Positions 34,331-45,909 of a DNA stretch of 64,000 nucleotides are shown here, piece after piece. Position numbers and translations under genes: made by a program. Numbering within the stretch: position 1 is the first letter of the stretch; each line of letters starts with the position of its first letter. The stretch is from contig NC_134014.1 of NCBI RefSeq assembly GCF_040712315.1, forward strand, positions 36,941,634 through 37,005,633, read 5' to 3'. A model generated the notes under the pieces. The model was not told where the DNA came from. It did not search any database and saw nothing but the letters and a program-made list of their open reading frames with translations. This stretch comes from Castanea sativa. Its lineage: Eukaryota; Streptophyta; Magnoliopsida; Fagales; Fagaceae.

Positions 34331-36283
34331 GGGTTGTGTTTATTTTTTTGTCAATTTATTTTATTATTTAATTTATTTTTGTTACTATTTATGAATTTTA
34401 TTATATTTTTTGTTACTATTCATGAGTCTTAATGTACTATTTCAGCTAATTTTTACCTTTATTTACAATATTTTTCAGCAAAATAAGCAGATCACAAACA
34501 GACCTAAGGCTTATGTTTTGAAGTAAAATATATTTTTTAAATGATTTATTTCAAGTGTTCATTTACATGTAAAATGTAGTCAAATTTGTAAAATATTATT
34601 CGTTAATGGTAAAATCCTTTATAAAAGGTTGTAAAACATTTTATTTTTAAAATTTTGGGAAAACATTTTACAAAAACATCTATTGGAGGGGCTAGGCGAT
34701 CTACAGAAGATGTGGGATGAAAAAGGCATTGGTAGGGGACCATTTTACCTAAAAGGGAAGCACCCACGAGAGCAGTAATGGATTTTTGAAGTCATGTGTG
34801 AATTGCAATTGTAGTACTAAACCAAATACGGCAAGTAGTGGGGTCCTGAGCTAAGCATGGGCTAAACCTTGGAAATCTTAATTCCATAATGCTTTTCAAA
34901 TCCTCCTAGCCATTATCCTACTACAATAATTCTTGCTAAAAAGAATGCCCATGTTGTGGCAATTCCGCCTAAAACCCCATTTGGTAGTTAGGTCATTGAG
35001 GTAGCCGGTGCCATCGCTCCAACAATTGGTGCTAGAGGTCTAATAACCAAAGTTGTTGTTTTGGCCATCAGTACTGTAGTTTGGTCACTAGAGACACTAC
35101 TTTTACCACTATTGCCAAAGACACTATTTTGGCTACCAGTTCTTGCTATTCCTGAAGGTTTGATAATCAAAGCTGCTGTTCTGGCCATTAGTGCACCGAA
35201 GACGGTTGCTAGAGCCATCGTTTTGGAGGCCAGTCACTAATGACCAATGTCAAAGGTCTAATAATCAAAACTACCATTCTAACCACCGGTATTAGTAGTC
35301 TGATCACTGAACTATCGCACCAGCGGCTCTGTAGCTAAACCACTGATTTTGGTTGATTACTTGGAATAATTTTTCTTGTTATACCAAATATTTGAAAATA
35401 TTTTTCTTCAAAACAAATGGAGCGTGAGAGTTAAGATGATAATTTATTGCCGCCACAAGCATTGTATGTAAAGAACTTCTCTTTAATAACAATAGATGTG
35501 AGAGATAAGCTATCCATCTGTTGTGCTTTCATTTGATTATAATTTTGATGGAATTTGGCATATTGAATTCTGCAACCCTTTATATGATGTATTCAGACAA
35601 TTATTTTTGCTTTAAGATGGAGCAGATTATTCCAATTAATTATGTAACGGTTTTTTTTTAAGTGCATGTGGCGGTTCATAAGACAATTTTTATGTATTAA
35701 ATTGTTTGATTCATTGTATTATTTAAGCGAGGTTTACTTTATCTTGAGTAAGGAGATTTATGATTAAGAGTGTTAAATTCTAATTTTTAATTGGACAAAG
35801 TTTGGCTACACAATTGGTTCCTGCTAAAAAAATTAATGTCTATATATTTTTTGAAAATCTAATTGTTGGATTGCATGTTTTTTATCTTCTTAACGCATGT
35901 CAAATTTCATGTCAATTGGATATTTACCATTCGATTCATAAAATTATTTTTTATTCATAATTTTAGATCACAAAAACTTGAAAGTAAATTATTTGATTGA
36001 TAACATAGTTATTATTTTTTTTATTTTCTAAAATTTTTGTGAGTATAGAAGATATAAAAAGAAAATGTGATCCAATAGTGGATTTTTTGAAAAATGTTAA
36101 GAACCTTGAGAATTTAACAAGGTTGATGAATTATGGTAGATCTCTTTGAGGGGATTTGGTCCTCCTTAAGAAGAAGATAGGGATAAGAACAGAGAATGAG
36201 AGAGGGAGAGAGTAATTCAATCTTAGTAAGCTTGTTCCTTTACAATTACAGCTTGCCCTCTTTATACAATCCAGATCAGTACA
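34331..36283. repeat. Gene-free stretch with a degenerate tandem repeat
   Basis: Between about 35020 and 35300 a unit recurs in diverged form: GGTCTAATAACCAAAG near 35036, GGTTTGATAATCAAAG near 35156 and GGTCTAATAATCAAAA near 35255, each followed by GCTGTTCTGGCCATTAGT-like sequence. A 76-codon minus open frame there (35218-34988) reads only repeated A/V/T/S residues and is not a credible gene. The rest is AT-rich. Confidence 0.5.
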
Positions 36284-37122
36284 CTAAGAGCAACCACATC
36301 AGTTTGACCAAATTTTTCCGTCTATTTTACATTAACAACCTACTTTTTCTATTTTACAAGACCATTTTTACAAAACACCCATATCAGAATATCTATTATA
36401 CACTTTTAACTTATTTAAATAATATTTTTTAATATTATTTTATTAATAAATATCTCTTCATTAATATATATATTTTTTCACCCCACAAGTCCCAACCGTG
36501 GCTCTCTCTCCCAATTGTCCTCTACCTCTACTTCTTTAGTTCTCCCTAAACTCTCTTCCTTACTAAAATCTCAAACCCAGATCAGTGGCAGTCGGCAGCA
36601 ACCTCGCAATGGCAGATCGGCAGCAACCTGGCAAAGGCAGATCGATAGCAACCTGGAGGAGTAGGTCGGCGGCAGATCGGGGCAGATCCAACAAGTTTTC
36701 CGATGAGTTTTTCATGTGGGTTTCTGTTGGATTTTTCATATGGGTTTTTTGTTGGGTTGGATTTAGTTTTAATTGATTTTGGTTTGGGTTTGGGATGAGT
36801 TTTTCTTCAGGTTTGGGTTGATTATGGTTGTCGGTGCTGGGTTGCAGTGGTGGTGTTTGGCGATGTTGAGTTTTGGTGATGTTGGTGGTGGGTCTGTGTG
36901 GTTGGCGCTGTGAGCTTGTCACTGTGTGGCTGGCGCTGGTGTTGAATTGTGGTGATTGAGTTGAAGGGAGAGAAAGTCAGGGGAAGAGAGAAATAGTATT
37001 AAAATAATATATAGAAGATCTACAGTAACCATGTATATATGCACGGTTACTGTAGCTCTTGTAAATTTATGCACAATTTAACACCCACTGATGTGGGTGT
37101 AAAAAGAGTTGCTTTTTGTATT
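36284..37122. mobile_element. Possible non-autonomous DNA transposon
   Basis: The left end (AAGAGCAACCACATCAG) and the reverse complement of the right end (AAAAGCAACTCTTTTTACACC, then CCACATCAGTGGGTG) share a GCAAC...CCACATCAG pattern. The centre (36590-36960) is GC-richer with GGTGGTGTTGG-like low-complexity DNA; its 119-codon minus open frame (Pro/Thr/Asn rich) is composition-driven. No clean target duplication seen. Confidence 0.4.
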
Positions 37123-38315
37123 TTGCAAGATTATCCATGGACTGAGATTGTTTGGTGTGTGGTTATGTGAGAGCTTAAATGACTAATGTTTATTGTCTAC
37201 TACTTAGGAGATTGGTTTACAAAAATTTAAAGTTTTACATTGTTAGGGGAAATTGATCAATAATGTAAGTCCATGAATTTACAATTAATTAGATTTGGTT
37301 TCCTCCTTAGCGTTGGGAAAATATTAAATAGCCCACTTATTATCATAAAATTTTGGGGCAATTAGGGACTTTAGGCTAGGGCATAAATGGCCTAAGCCTA
37401 GGGCCGGCCTAAAGAACTATATTTGCATAGAGGCAAACATTGCAAATGATGAGGCACTATAGGTAAGAAATGTTAAAGATTAATTATTTTAACTACAAAA
37501 TACTTAGAGCACTATCCAGGGATGCCAAAAAACAAAAAAAAAAAATTTTGCATCCTTAAATACTACTTTATTTATTTTACCAACTTATTTTACAACTTAC
37601 CCTACACTCCATATTTTATTTTTACATACAACCCAATAAAATAATATAAACTACCTAATAAAATAATAAAAAGTATTATTCTCTCTCTTTTTCCTCCTAC
37701 TCTCTTTTTCTCTTTATACACAATTACAAAAATAATGTCTTTTTCTTTACAACCTATGAACTACCTAATGGGTCATAGGTTTCAGTTTTTTCTTTTAAAT
37801 CTACAAATCCAAATGGAGTGTGTTTTGGGTATCTTGGGTTGTAAAATAGCAACCAGGGGGTGTTTACACCCTCGACCCAGTTTTACTTTACCCATGGGCA
37901 CAATGGGTTGGCATAGTGGGCTACTAACTAGTTAATGGGCCGAGTCGAGCTGGGCTAGAAGAGAAAACCCTGGCCATGAGCAATGCCCATTTTGTCTTTA
38001 GTAGGTTGGGCTACCGAGTTGGGCCTGATAGGCCACCCATGGGCTTGTGTTAGTATCTTATTTTAATATTTTTTATAAGGAAAGAATCAACTTTTTTATA
38101 AGGGAATAATTAATCTATTTTTTTAAAGGAAAGAATCAAAGAATTTAATGCTTAATTAATTTTTTTTTACAATCAAATCTATTTAATTTTTTTTGTTTTG
38201 TTGATGAAAATCTATTTAATTTTTTTATTAAGGCTTTAAAAGTTTTTTTTTTAATCTTTTAATAAAAAATTTTCAAATGGTTCAAAGTTGCTAGATTACT
38301 AGAAAAATATATATA
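37123..38315. other. Gene-free DNA
   Basis: AT-rich, with a GC-richer patch at about 37830-38045 containing repeated GGGCC / CCCATGGGC blocks similar to those bordering the Copia-like element on both sides (38855-38960 and 43127-43225). No coding frame. Confidence 0.4.
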
Positions 38316-38320
38316 TTTAG

Positions 38321-38811
38321 GACAAGTTTGATAGACTGTAATAGAAACTGTAATATAATAGATATTTCTATGGCATAACTATTCAGTTGTTTGGTTATAT
38401 TTTTATTACAATGAATAGTTATTCTTCAAAATGAGGAATAACTATTCCTTATCAAAAGTATTGAATATCTATTCCTTCACCTTATGTAATAATTTTTTAA
38501 AAAAATTTCCTAAAAAGCCATTAGTTGCCACATCTTCAAAATTAAAGAAAATAAATTTTCCTTCTTGTTAATTATTATCTCTATTTTGAACACCCTAAAA
38601 TAAGTGTATTTTAGAAAATTTGACTTAAAAATAATTTAATTACAAATTCTTTTTATAATCTACTAAATTGTGGATGCATATTCAGGATTCTAATCCTAAA
38701 TGGTCACCAAATTAATGAATAGTAATACTTATTACATTCCAACTTAATGTATTCCTTGTAATACTTATTCCTATTCCCATGTAATAATCATTACAGTATA
38801 CCAAACGTGCC
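38321..38811. mobile_element. MITE with degenerate inverted ends
   Basis: The left end GACAAGTTTGATAGACTGTAAT pairs with the reverse complement of the right end, GGCACGTTTGGTATACTGTAAT. Flanked by TTTAG on both sides (38316-38320 and 38812-38816). Inner arms remain complementary around ATTCCTTGTAATACTTATTCC. 491 bp, non-coding. Confidence 0.6.
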
Positions 38812-38967
38812 TTTAGTAAACTAAGTTACTAGAATTGTGAGTAATTGGGCTGGGCAACGGGCTGGGCAACGGGTTGGGGCAACGGGTTGGGCCAACAGGC
38901 TGGGTTACTGGGTTAGCCCATCAGGCGCCCATGGGCGTAAAAACTAGCCCACGACCTGACCCACTAG

Positions 38968-39930
38968 TGTTGGAAAATTTAGACCCTAGTTGATAGAATT
39001 AACAAGTTTTAAACTCAAGTTGTTAATTAGATTTATTATGAATAAACTTGTTAAAACAAACAAACATCAATATCATGTCAAAATCATATGCAGCGGAAAA
39101 GTAAATAAGATAAGATATGATGACCCAGGAAAACCAATGAAACCAACCAGTTTCACAGTAAAAACTTGATGGGAAACCTTCCCGAAAAGCAATTCACTAT
39201 AGTAAAGAGAAGTTTCAGATCTAGTATAAACCTTTGTCTCTAGACTCTACAATCCCCATAGATAAACTTACAGCAGAAACCTTCTACCGCTTCAGAACCT
39301 CTGAACTCTTCAATATATAAACGTCACCCTTTTGATGCACGGATCCTAGTACGTGACTCACTCACCAACTTGAGGAAGAAGAATGTTGGCTGCAAAGTTC
39401 TTCACTTTACTAACAATGAAGATCAAAAAGTACTTAGTTACAAAACCCTAAGGTGCAAAAGAAGCAGTAACTTCTTTCAAAGAGAATAAGGTTTCGGTCA
39501 CCTTTTGCATATGTTCTCCTTGTATTCTCTTATGTGACGGCCTCTAAAATAATCCTTGTATATATCTAGGGTTATGAGAAAAGAAACCATACACAAATAC
39601 AAAAGCATGGGCTGAAAATTCTGATTTTCGTAACCTCGATAGATACCTCAATAGATAGTATTTGTCGAGCCTCATTAAACCTCAATAGATAACTATCTGT
39701 CGAGCAGTTGTTGAGAAGCTGTCCACAGGTGTCTGCAGGTGTCGAGCTATCTGTCCAGTTTTAGTGAACACCTTTTCTTCACTTGTTTCTTGGTCCAATT
39801 TTCATGGCTTTAATACTAGATTTGAATAATATGTTCTTTGAAATATTAAACACATCCTAGATCTACCCAAATACAAGTAAAGTGCATTTTGTCAAAGAAT
39901 TAGCCAACTACATAAAATATGTCCTTAACA
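38968..39930 (-). repeat. 3' LTR of the Copia-like element
   Basis: Starts TGTTGGAAAATTTAGACCC and ends CTTAACA; aligns throughout with 42144-43121. Contains several TATCTGTCGAGC / CCTCGATAGATA blocks. Confidence 0.88.
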
Positions 39931-42143
39931 ATCTCCCCCTTTGGCAATCCGTGAAAAAACCACAGCAAACAAATAAATATATGAGAGAAATCATAAAGCA
40001 CTCAACTCATGCTCATTTGTTGAATACAATAAAATCTATCCTAACACAAACTCTTGAAAAATTTTGCAAGAAGAGAGTTTATGACAAGTAGACTTTGACA
40101 ACCTGTATTTCTGAAACATTTTAAACAAACACATCAAGGCATCTTTGTGTGAAGCAGAAATAATAGATTACATACAAAAATAAGAAGCATGTGTATAAAG
40201 AAAGAAAAGAAACAACGCATATAGAGATAGGTGAATAACACATACCTCATCGCATATACCACTTGATAAGCATCATGTATGTAAAAATGGTCACAAGACC
40301 TAGGTACAAAAAGAAGAAGCTAAAAGTAGCTCCTACAATAACAAGGAGGTAATCACTTGCCCTAACAAGATGAAACACATCTCCCCCTTAGAAGGGCATG
40401 TATTTCTCTCCTTAACTTGTAGAATCTTAAAGAAAGAAATCACAAATTCTCAATTTCTCCCCCTTTTTGTCATGATTGACAAAGGGTACAAGAAACTTTA
40501 AAGCCTCACCCGAGAAACATAAAGATGATAAAAAATGATCAATGGGGCATAAAGAATCCATAAAAATGCATGAATGTAATGAAACAAGATGCTATGGATG
40601 ACAATATAAAAGAAACAAGCAAAATATGTGAAAAACAATGTATGCAGAGGATCTCGATGGATTGAGGGGTGTCGAGAAGCTATCGAGCATATCTCGATGG
40701 ATCGAACAGCTATTGAGAAGCTATCGAGGGGACAAGAACTTTCTTGATCGATCCACCTAGCTATCGAGAGGTGTCGAGATGACTTAAAACCAATTTTTTA
40801 AGAAGGGAAAAACACAAATATAAATGCAATCAAACATGCAACTCAACCAATGATCCAACCAACATTTTAACCTCTTAAAATCATCTCTCAAACAACAAAG
40901 AGTGATGCATTTAGCTCCCAAGAACACACACACACACACAACATGTCTAACCAATTTTATATTTCAAAAATAAGTTAAGATAGTTTAGTGAGTATACATC
41001 AACACATGCAAACCTTGTGATGGCCAAATCACATTGTACCTGCACATGTATCAAGAGTAGCAAAAAATATTGCGTGTTGTGTGTGAAAAACATTGCAAGA
41101 TTACACAAGTGTCTCTATGTTATGATGATTTTGGATATGAGAAAACCACTTCAACTCACACACAATCATAACTATTTGATGGGGACTATCACCTTCGAGA
41201 TACATCCTATAACTCCCACATCTCCTAGAAAACACGCTTGCAATCATATTTAAAGCATTTTATTCTTTTTGCTTTTATTTTCTTTACATATTTTCTTTTA
41301 TTAAGCAAACCATGCATGGGTATACAAAGGAGAGAAAAGAAATACCCAATTAAGTTAAGCTTTTTGACATTGCATTTTTGCTATGCCGAAGTATACAGAT
41401 GTCATATCATGATTGGCAGGTAACAGTGGTGAGATGGTTATTTATGCATTTTTCTTAGGATTTTCTAGTCCTTCTCGTCAAAAAGAGTGATACAAGTGTT
41501 AAGTATAAGAAATCACTTAATCTTACTCATCACAAACAAAGAGCCACAAAGCTCACTTACTTAGTTGTGCATAGAGATGCTCATCTAAGCTACAAACGAT
41601 ACAAAATTTAGAAAACTATGTTTCAATGGCCATTTTAAGGTTCACAAGAACCAATGTACACAAACACACACTGTTTTTGTATTTTTCAATTTTTCTCAAT
41701 TTTTTATTTTGAAAATAAAACAAAATAAAAACTAAACAACCAAACAAAAACAGTCATGAAAGCATGAAAGAAAGATGCAAATGCATGAAGGCATGATAGA
41801 AAGGTGCAGATGCATGAAAGCTTGATTCCAAAAGCAGATAAGAAATCAAGCAAAAAGAGTCCTACTACAGATAGAAAGAATTAAAGCAGATGACAAACAT
41901 AAAAGACAATTAAGTCTTAGGCTCATTTCTCACCCACACAAGCACGAATCTTTGGCAGTGAAGATGAAAAGACACGTGTCCTAGTATGTCTACCAAAGGA
42001 CATAGAGGAATTAGAATTCCCCTAAATTTGAGTTAAAAAACTTAAAAATTTTAATAACTCACCAAAAGTTTCCATGACAATGGGGGTCAAGGATCACACT
42101 CGGAAAATTAATCCAATCAGAGTGTACCCGCTTTGATACCACT
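39931..42143 (-). other. Non-coding interior of the Copia-like element
   Basis: AT-rich. Contains further CTCCCCCT-type tracts (about 40382 and 40457), which resemble duplicated polypurine tracts on the minus strand, and a cluster of TATCGAG/CTCGATGGATCGA repeats at about 40650-40775. Open frames of 60-80 codons show no domain. Confidence 0.6.
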
Positions 42144-43121
42144 TGATAGAAAATTTAGATCCTGGTTGATAGAATTAACAAGTTTTAAACCCAAGTTGTT
42201 AATTAGATTTATTATGAATAAACTCGTTAAAACAAACAGACAATCAATATCATGTCAAAATCATATGCAACGAAAAAGTAAATAAGACAAGATATGATGA
42301 CCTAGGAAAGCCAATGAAACCAACCAGTTTCACATTAAAAACCTGAGGGGAATTCTTCTCGAAAAACAATTCACTTTAGTAAAGAGAAGTTTCAGATCTA
42401 GTACAAAACATTTGTCCCTAGACTTTACAATCCCTGTAGATGACCTTATAGCAGAAACCTTCTACCGCTTTAGAACCTCTGAATTCATCAATATATGAAC
42501 GCCACCCTTTTGATGCATGGATCCTAGTACGTGACTCACTCCTTTACACGAATCCTAGTACGTGACTCACTCACCAACTTGAGGAAGAAGAATGTTGGCT
42601 GCAAAGTTCTTCACTTCATCAATAATGAAGATCAAGAAGCACTTGGTTACAAAACCTTAAGGCGCAAAAGATGCAGTAGCTTCTTTCAGAGAGAATAAGG
42701 CTTCAGTCACCTTTTGTATATGTTCTCCTTGTATTCTCTTATGTGACAGCCTCTAAAATAAGCCTTACATATGTCTAGGGTTGTGAGAAAAGAAACCCTA
42801 CACAAATACAAAAACATGGGTCGAAAATCAGATCTGAAAATTATGATTTCCGTAACCTCGATAGATACCTAGATAGATAGTATCTGTTGAGCCTCATTAA
42901 ACCTCGATAGATAGCTATCTGTCGAGCAACTGTCCACAGGTGTCCGCAGATGTCAAGCTATCTGTTCAGCTTTAGTGAACACATTTTCTTCACTTATTTC
43001 TTGGTCCAATCTTCATGGCTTTAATACTAGACTTGAACAACATGTTCTTTGAAGTATTAAACACATCCTAAAGTGTGTTTTTTCAAAAGATTAGCCAATT
43101 ACATAAAATATGTCCTTAACA
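42144..43121 (-). repeat. 5' LTR of the Copia-like element
   Basis: Starts TGATAGAAAATTTAGATCC and ends CTTAACA. Includes a local duplication CCTAGTACGTGACTCACTC (about 42525 and 42552) not present twice in the other LTR. Confidence 0.88.
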
Positions 43122-43468
43122 AATAGAGTAGTGGACTACCCATGGGCCTTAATAACAACAGGCCGAGCCACCCATTAGCTCGGTGAGTAATCGGCCTATT
43201 GGGTCGGGCCGTAGGCCATGGACTCTTTGGTGACCCTTAACACCTCCAATGCTAGTGCTTACAAATTAACTTTAAACAATCTTTGTTCCATAATTCACTC
43301 AAGTGGAGTTTGGTATAACTTAATTTCTTTAGTTTATTTTGTTTTAAAAAGGAAGGAATAAGGATAAAAGTATAGTATAATTGTGAAAGTTTACTCTTCC
43401 TTTGCGGCCTGTTGTTCACTGTTCTTATATCCAACTTTTAGCCCAATGTGACCAAACATTATTCACAA

Positions 43469-45042
43469 CTAGTAAGTTGCCCGTGCGATGCCATACGATG
43501 CACGGATAATGTTGCAATGTTTTATGTAATATTGTTTTGGGGAATGTTTTATGTAATGAGTTTATCATAACAAACAACAACTATAAATTGCACACACACA
43601 TATTCATTATAATTATTTTGTTCCAGTAATGAGTAAAAGTGATTGTGGGAGGGAGGGAGTGATAAGTATCGGGGTGTGAGAGAGTGAGCAAATGTAAAAT
43701 GTTTTACCAAAATTTTAAGCGTAAAATATTTTACATAAATTTGCTTAGGTTGATTTGGTTAACTGATAATATTTTACATCGAAATAAACGAAGTGTAAAA
43801 AACAACTTAAAAGGAATTCACTCCATGTGCACTTTTGTACTCCATCTAATTCCACACACTACCTTGATTTTATAAACAAACCCAAATAGATCTCAATCAG
43901 TGCCTTTCATAACAATAGTGAGTACCACCACGCACCCTTGGTGCGATGGTCACTTTATAAATATAAATGCTTGTAGAGTGTGGGAGGCAAGGCCGGGGTT
44001 CAAGTCTCCAGGAGGAAGCTTCATACACATATACACTTAGATTAGGCTAGAGTAGAAATTCTATCTTGTATCAAAAAAAAAAAAACAATAGTAAGTTGGT
44101 CGCGCAATGTACAGATAATTATATGTAAAATAGTTTTGTAAAATATTGGACATATATTATAAAGAAAAAGTAAACTAAAGTAGAGTAAAGAAAAATGTCC
44201 ATTTTGAGATATTAAAAATTAGTTTAGGAGCTTCACTTCACATTTCTAGCATTCTCAAGATAAAATTAATTTATAATAAAAAAATCGCGAACCTAAAAAT
44301 AAATGCAAAAGAGTAACAGAATCATGAAAATCAACTAATTTGTGTTGTGTACATAGGTTGCTACCATAAAATGAAAGTATACCCTACTCTCTCACAGTCT
44401 TTTACACATCAATAGTGCGACATTAAGACACAGTGTTGGCAAATGTGTATGCATGTATCTTTTAGATGATTTAAAGTCATGGTAAATATAATTTTACATT
44501 GCATACCAAATACTCTCTCTACTTAATTTTTCTTAAAAGAAAAAAAAAATTATCCATAGGGGTTTTGGTAGCTTGGTGGTGGTGGGACTTGGGAGGCCAG
44601 TATGACGAAGGCTCCTCAAATTCATTTTTCTCTTTTTACAAATACTTTATCAATCTCAAGTCTTTTATTTTGGTATTAGTGAAACAGTGTATTTCATTTA
44701 ACAATCTACAATATTTTTGTATCTCTCTATCTCTCCCTAGGACCTTATCTAGTTAGTTATTACTATTAGTTGTTATTTATTTATTTATTTTTTGTTGCTT
44801 TCATTTTTAATACTAAAATTGTGGGTATGTTAAAAGACATGAAAAAGAGAGAAATGTGCGGTATAAGCTCAAACAATTAATTAGAGATTAATGAGATAAC
44901 TATAAAAATAAATTAATGTAAACCTTTGAGTAACAATAAAGAAAACTTAATGAAAAGAGGTAAAAAAGGCTAAATGCAAAATTAGAACGCCACATGGTAG
45001 GACCTCATGCACTCTCGCATGAGATCCCTGCTTTTGTATATA
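43469..45042 (-). mobile_element. Non-autonomous Helitron A (minus)
   Basis: On the minus strand the 3' end is a hairpin CCGTGC...GCACGG (43505-43481), a short spacer and CTAG (43472-43469), followed by T. The likely 5' end is the minus TATATACAAAAGCAGGG at about 45042, directly against the next Helitron's CTAG. The body is AT-rich and non-coding and hosts a SINE at 43920-44083. Confidence 0.55.
43920..44083 (+). mobile_element. SINE, + strand, intact
   Basis: 164 bp, ending in an A-run (44073-44085) and flanked by a perfect 9-bp duplication AACAATAGT (43911-43919 and 44084-44092). The pol III A-box-like TGGTGCGATGGTC lies near 43940 and the B-box GGTTCAAGTCTCC at 43997-44009. Same family as 4856-5015. 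Confidence 0.85.
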
Positions 45043-45909
45043 CTAGCATGTAACTCCATGCAAACGCATGGATGCATTTAAAATTAAACAAAATTTTTAT
45101 TATAAAAATATAAATAATTAGTCAATTTTTTTTTAAAGCATGTAACACATGCATTCATGCATACATATAGATACATTTAAAATTAAACAAAATTTTTATT
45201 ACAAAATATAGATGATTAGTTAAATTATTTTTTTAAAGTAAACGTAATTAGTTGCATATTAAAAATCCTACCTAAATTTAATACTACTTATGATTATTTT
45301 TTTCTAATTTTTAATAAGATAGAACGTGTGGTGATTTTTGTTATGTGGTGATTTTTATTTTATTTCTTTTTTGAGAAACATGTGGTAATTTTTATTGAGT
45401 ATATTTGATTTTTTTTTTTAAAAAATAGTTCATTAATATTAGATTCTTAGTATCTTGCACTCATTTATTCACTTGACACAAAGTTTTAAAAACTTTAGTT
45501 CCTACATAAATTTAGACACATGACGCAAAATTGGATTATAATTTCAAATTATAATTTAGTTTTCCCTAAGCTTTATGCATTAATATATATATATATATAT
45601 ATGACTTATAAATTTGAATTTTTTTTTTAGTTATATGATTATGTTTTTTATGGTTTATTATATTGAACTCCTCATTTTCTACACTAAATTAACTAATTTG
45701 GCACAAAAAATTTAAAAATTTAGATTAGATGGGAAACGTGGCGCAAAATTAAACTCTAATTGAAATTAAATTTTTACATTAAATTAACTCACTTGGCACA
45801 AAATTCAAAAATTTAGATTAGACAAGACACATGGCGTATAATTTGACTGTAATTGAATTCCATTTGAAATTTAATTGGATTTTCTCTCTATTTTACCTAT
45901 TATTATATA
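45043..45909 (-). mobile_element. Non-autonomous Helitron B (minus)
   Basis: The 3' end on the minus strand has hairpin CCATGCGTTTGCATGG (45071-45056), a spacer and CTAG (45046-45043), then T. The 5' end is probably the minus ATATATAATAATAGG near 45909, again meeting the next copy's 3' end. The interior has repeats of a GACACATGGCGCAAAATT-type block (near 45517, 45733 and 45828). Confidence 0.55.

Larger units (their letters stand above)
38968..43121 (-). mobile_element. Non-coding LTR retrotransposon (Copia-like, LARD-type)
   Basis: Two LTRs of 963 bp (38968-39930) and 978 bp (42144-43121), both TG...CA, bracket a 2.2-kb interior. Orientation is minus. A primer-binding site TGGTATCAAAGC (minus, 42141-42130) sits beside the right LTR and resembles the initiator-Met tRNA complement TGGTATCAGAGC. 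A polypurine tract (minus GCCAAAGGGGGAGAT, ending 39931) sits beside the left LTR. Flanking pentamers ACTAG (38963-38967) and AATAG (43122-43126) are a one-mismatch target duplication. No gag, protease, integrase, RT or RNase H could be found inside, so it would depend on another element. The Copia label rests on PBS and PPT style only. Confidence 0.85.

Noticed and set aside
34988..35218. 76-residue minus-strand protein
   Set aside because: Its A/V/T/S-rich sequence follows a degenerate DNA tandem repeat.
36563..36922. 119-residue minus-strand protein
   Set aside because: Pro/Thr/Asn/Gln-rich translation of a low-complexity DNA patch inside a probable transposon; no domain and no splice or start context.
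43997..44009. tRNA gene suggested by GGTTCAAGTCTCC
   Set aside because: It is the B-box of a SINE with A-tail and target duplication; no cloverleaf could be built around it.
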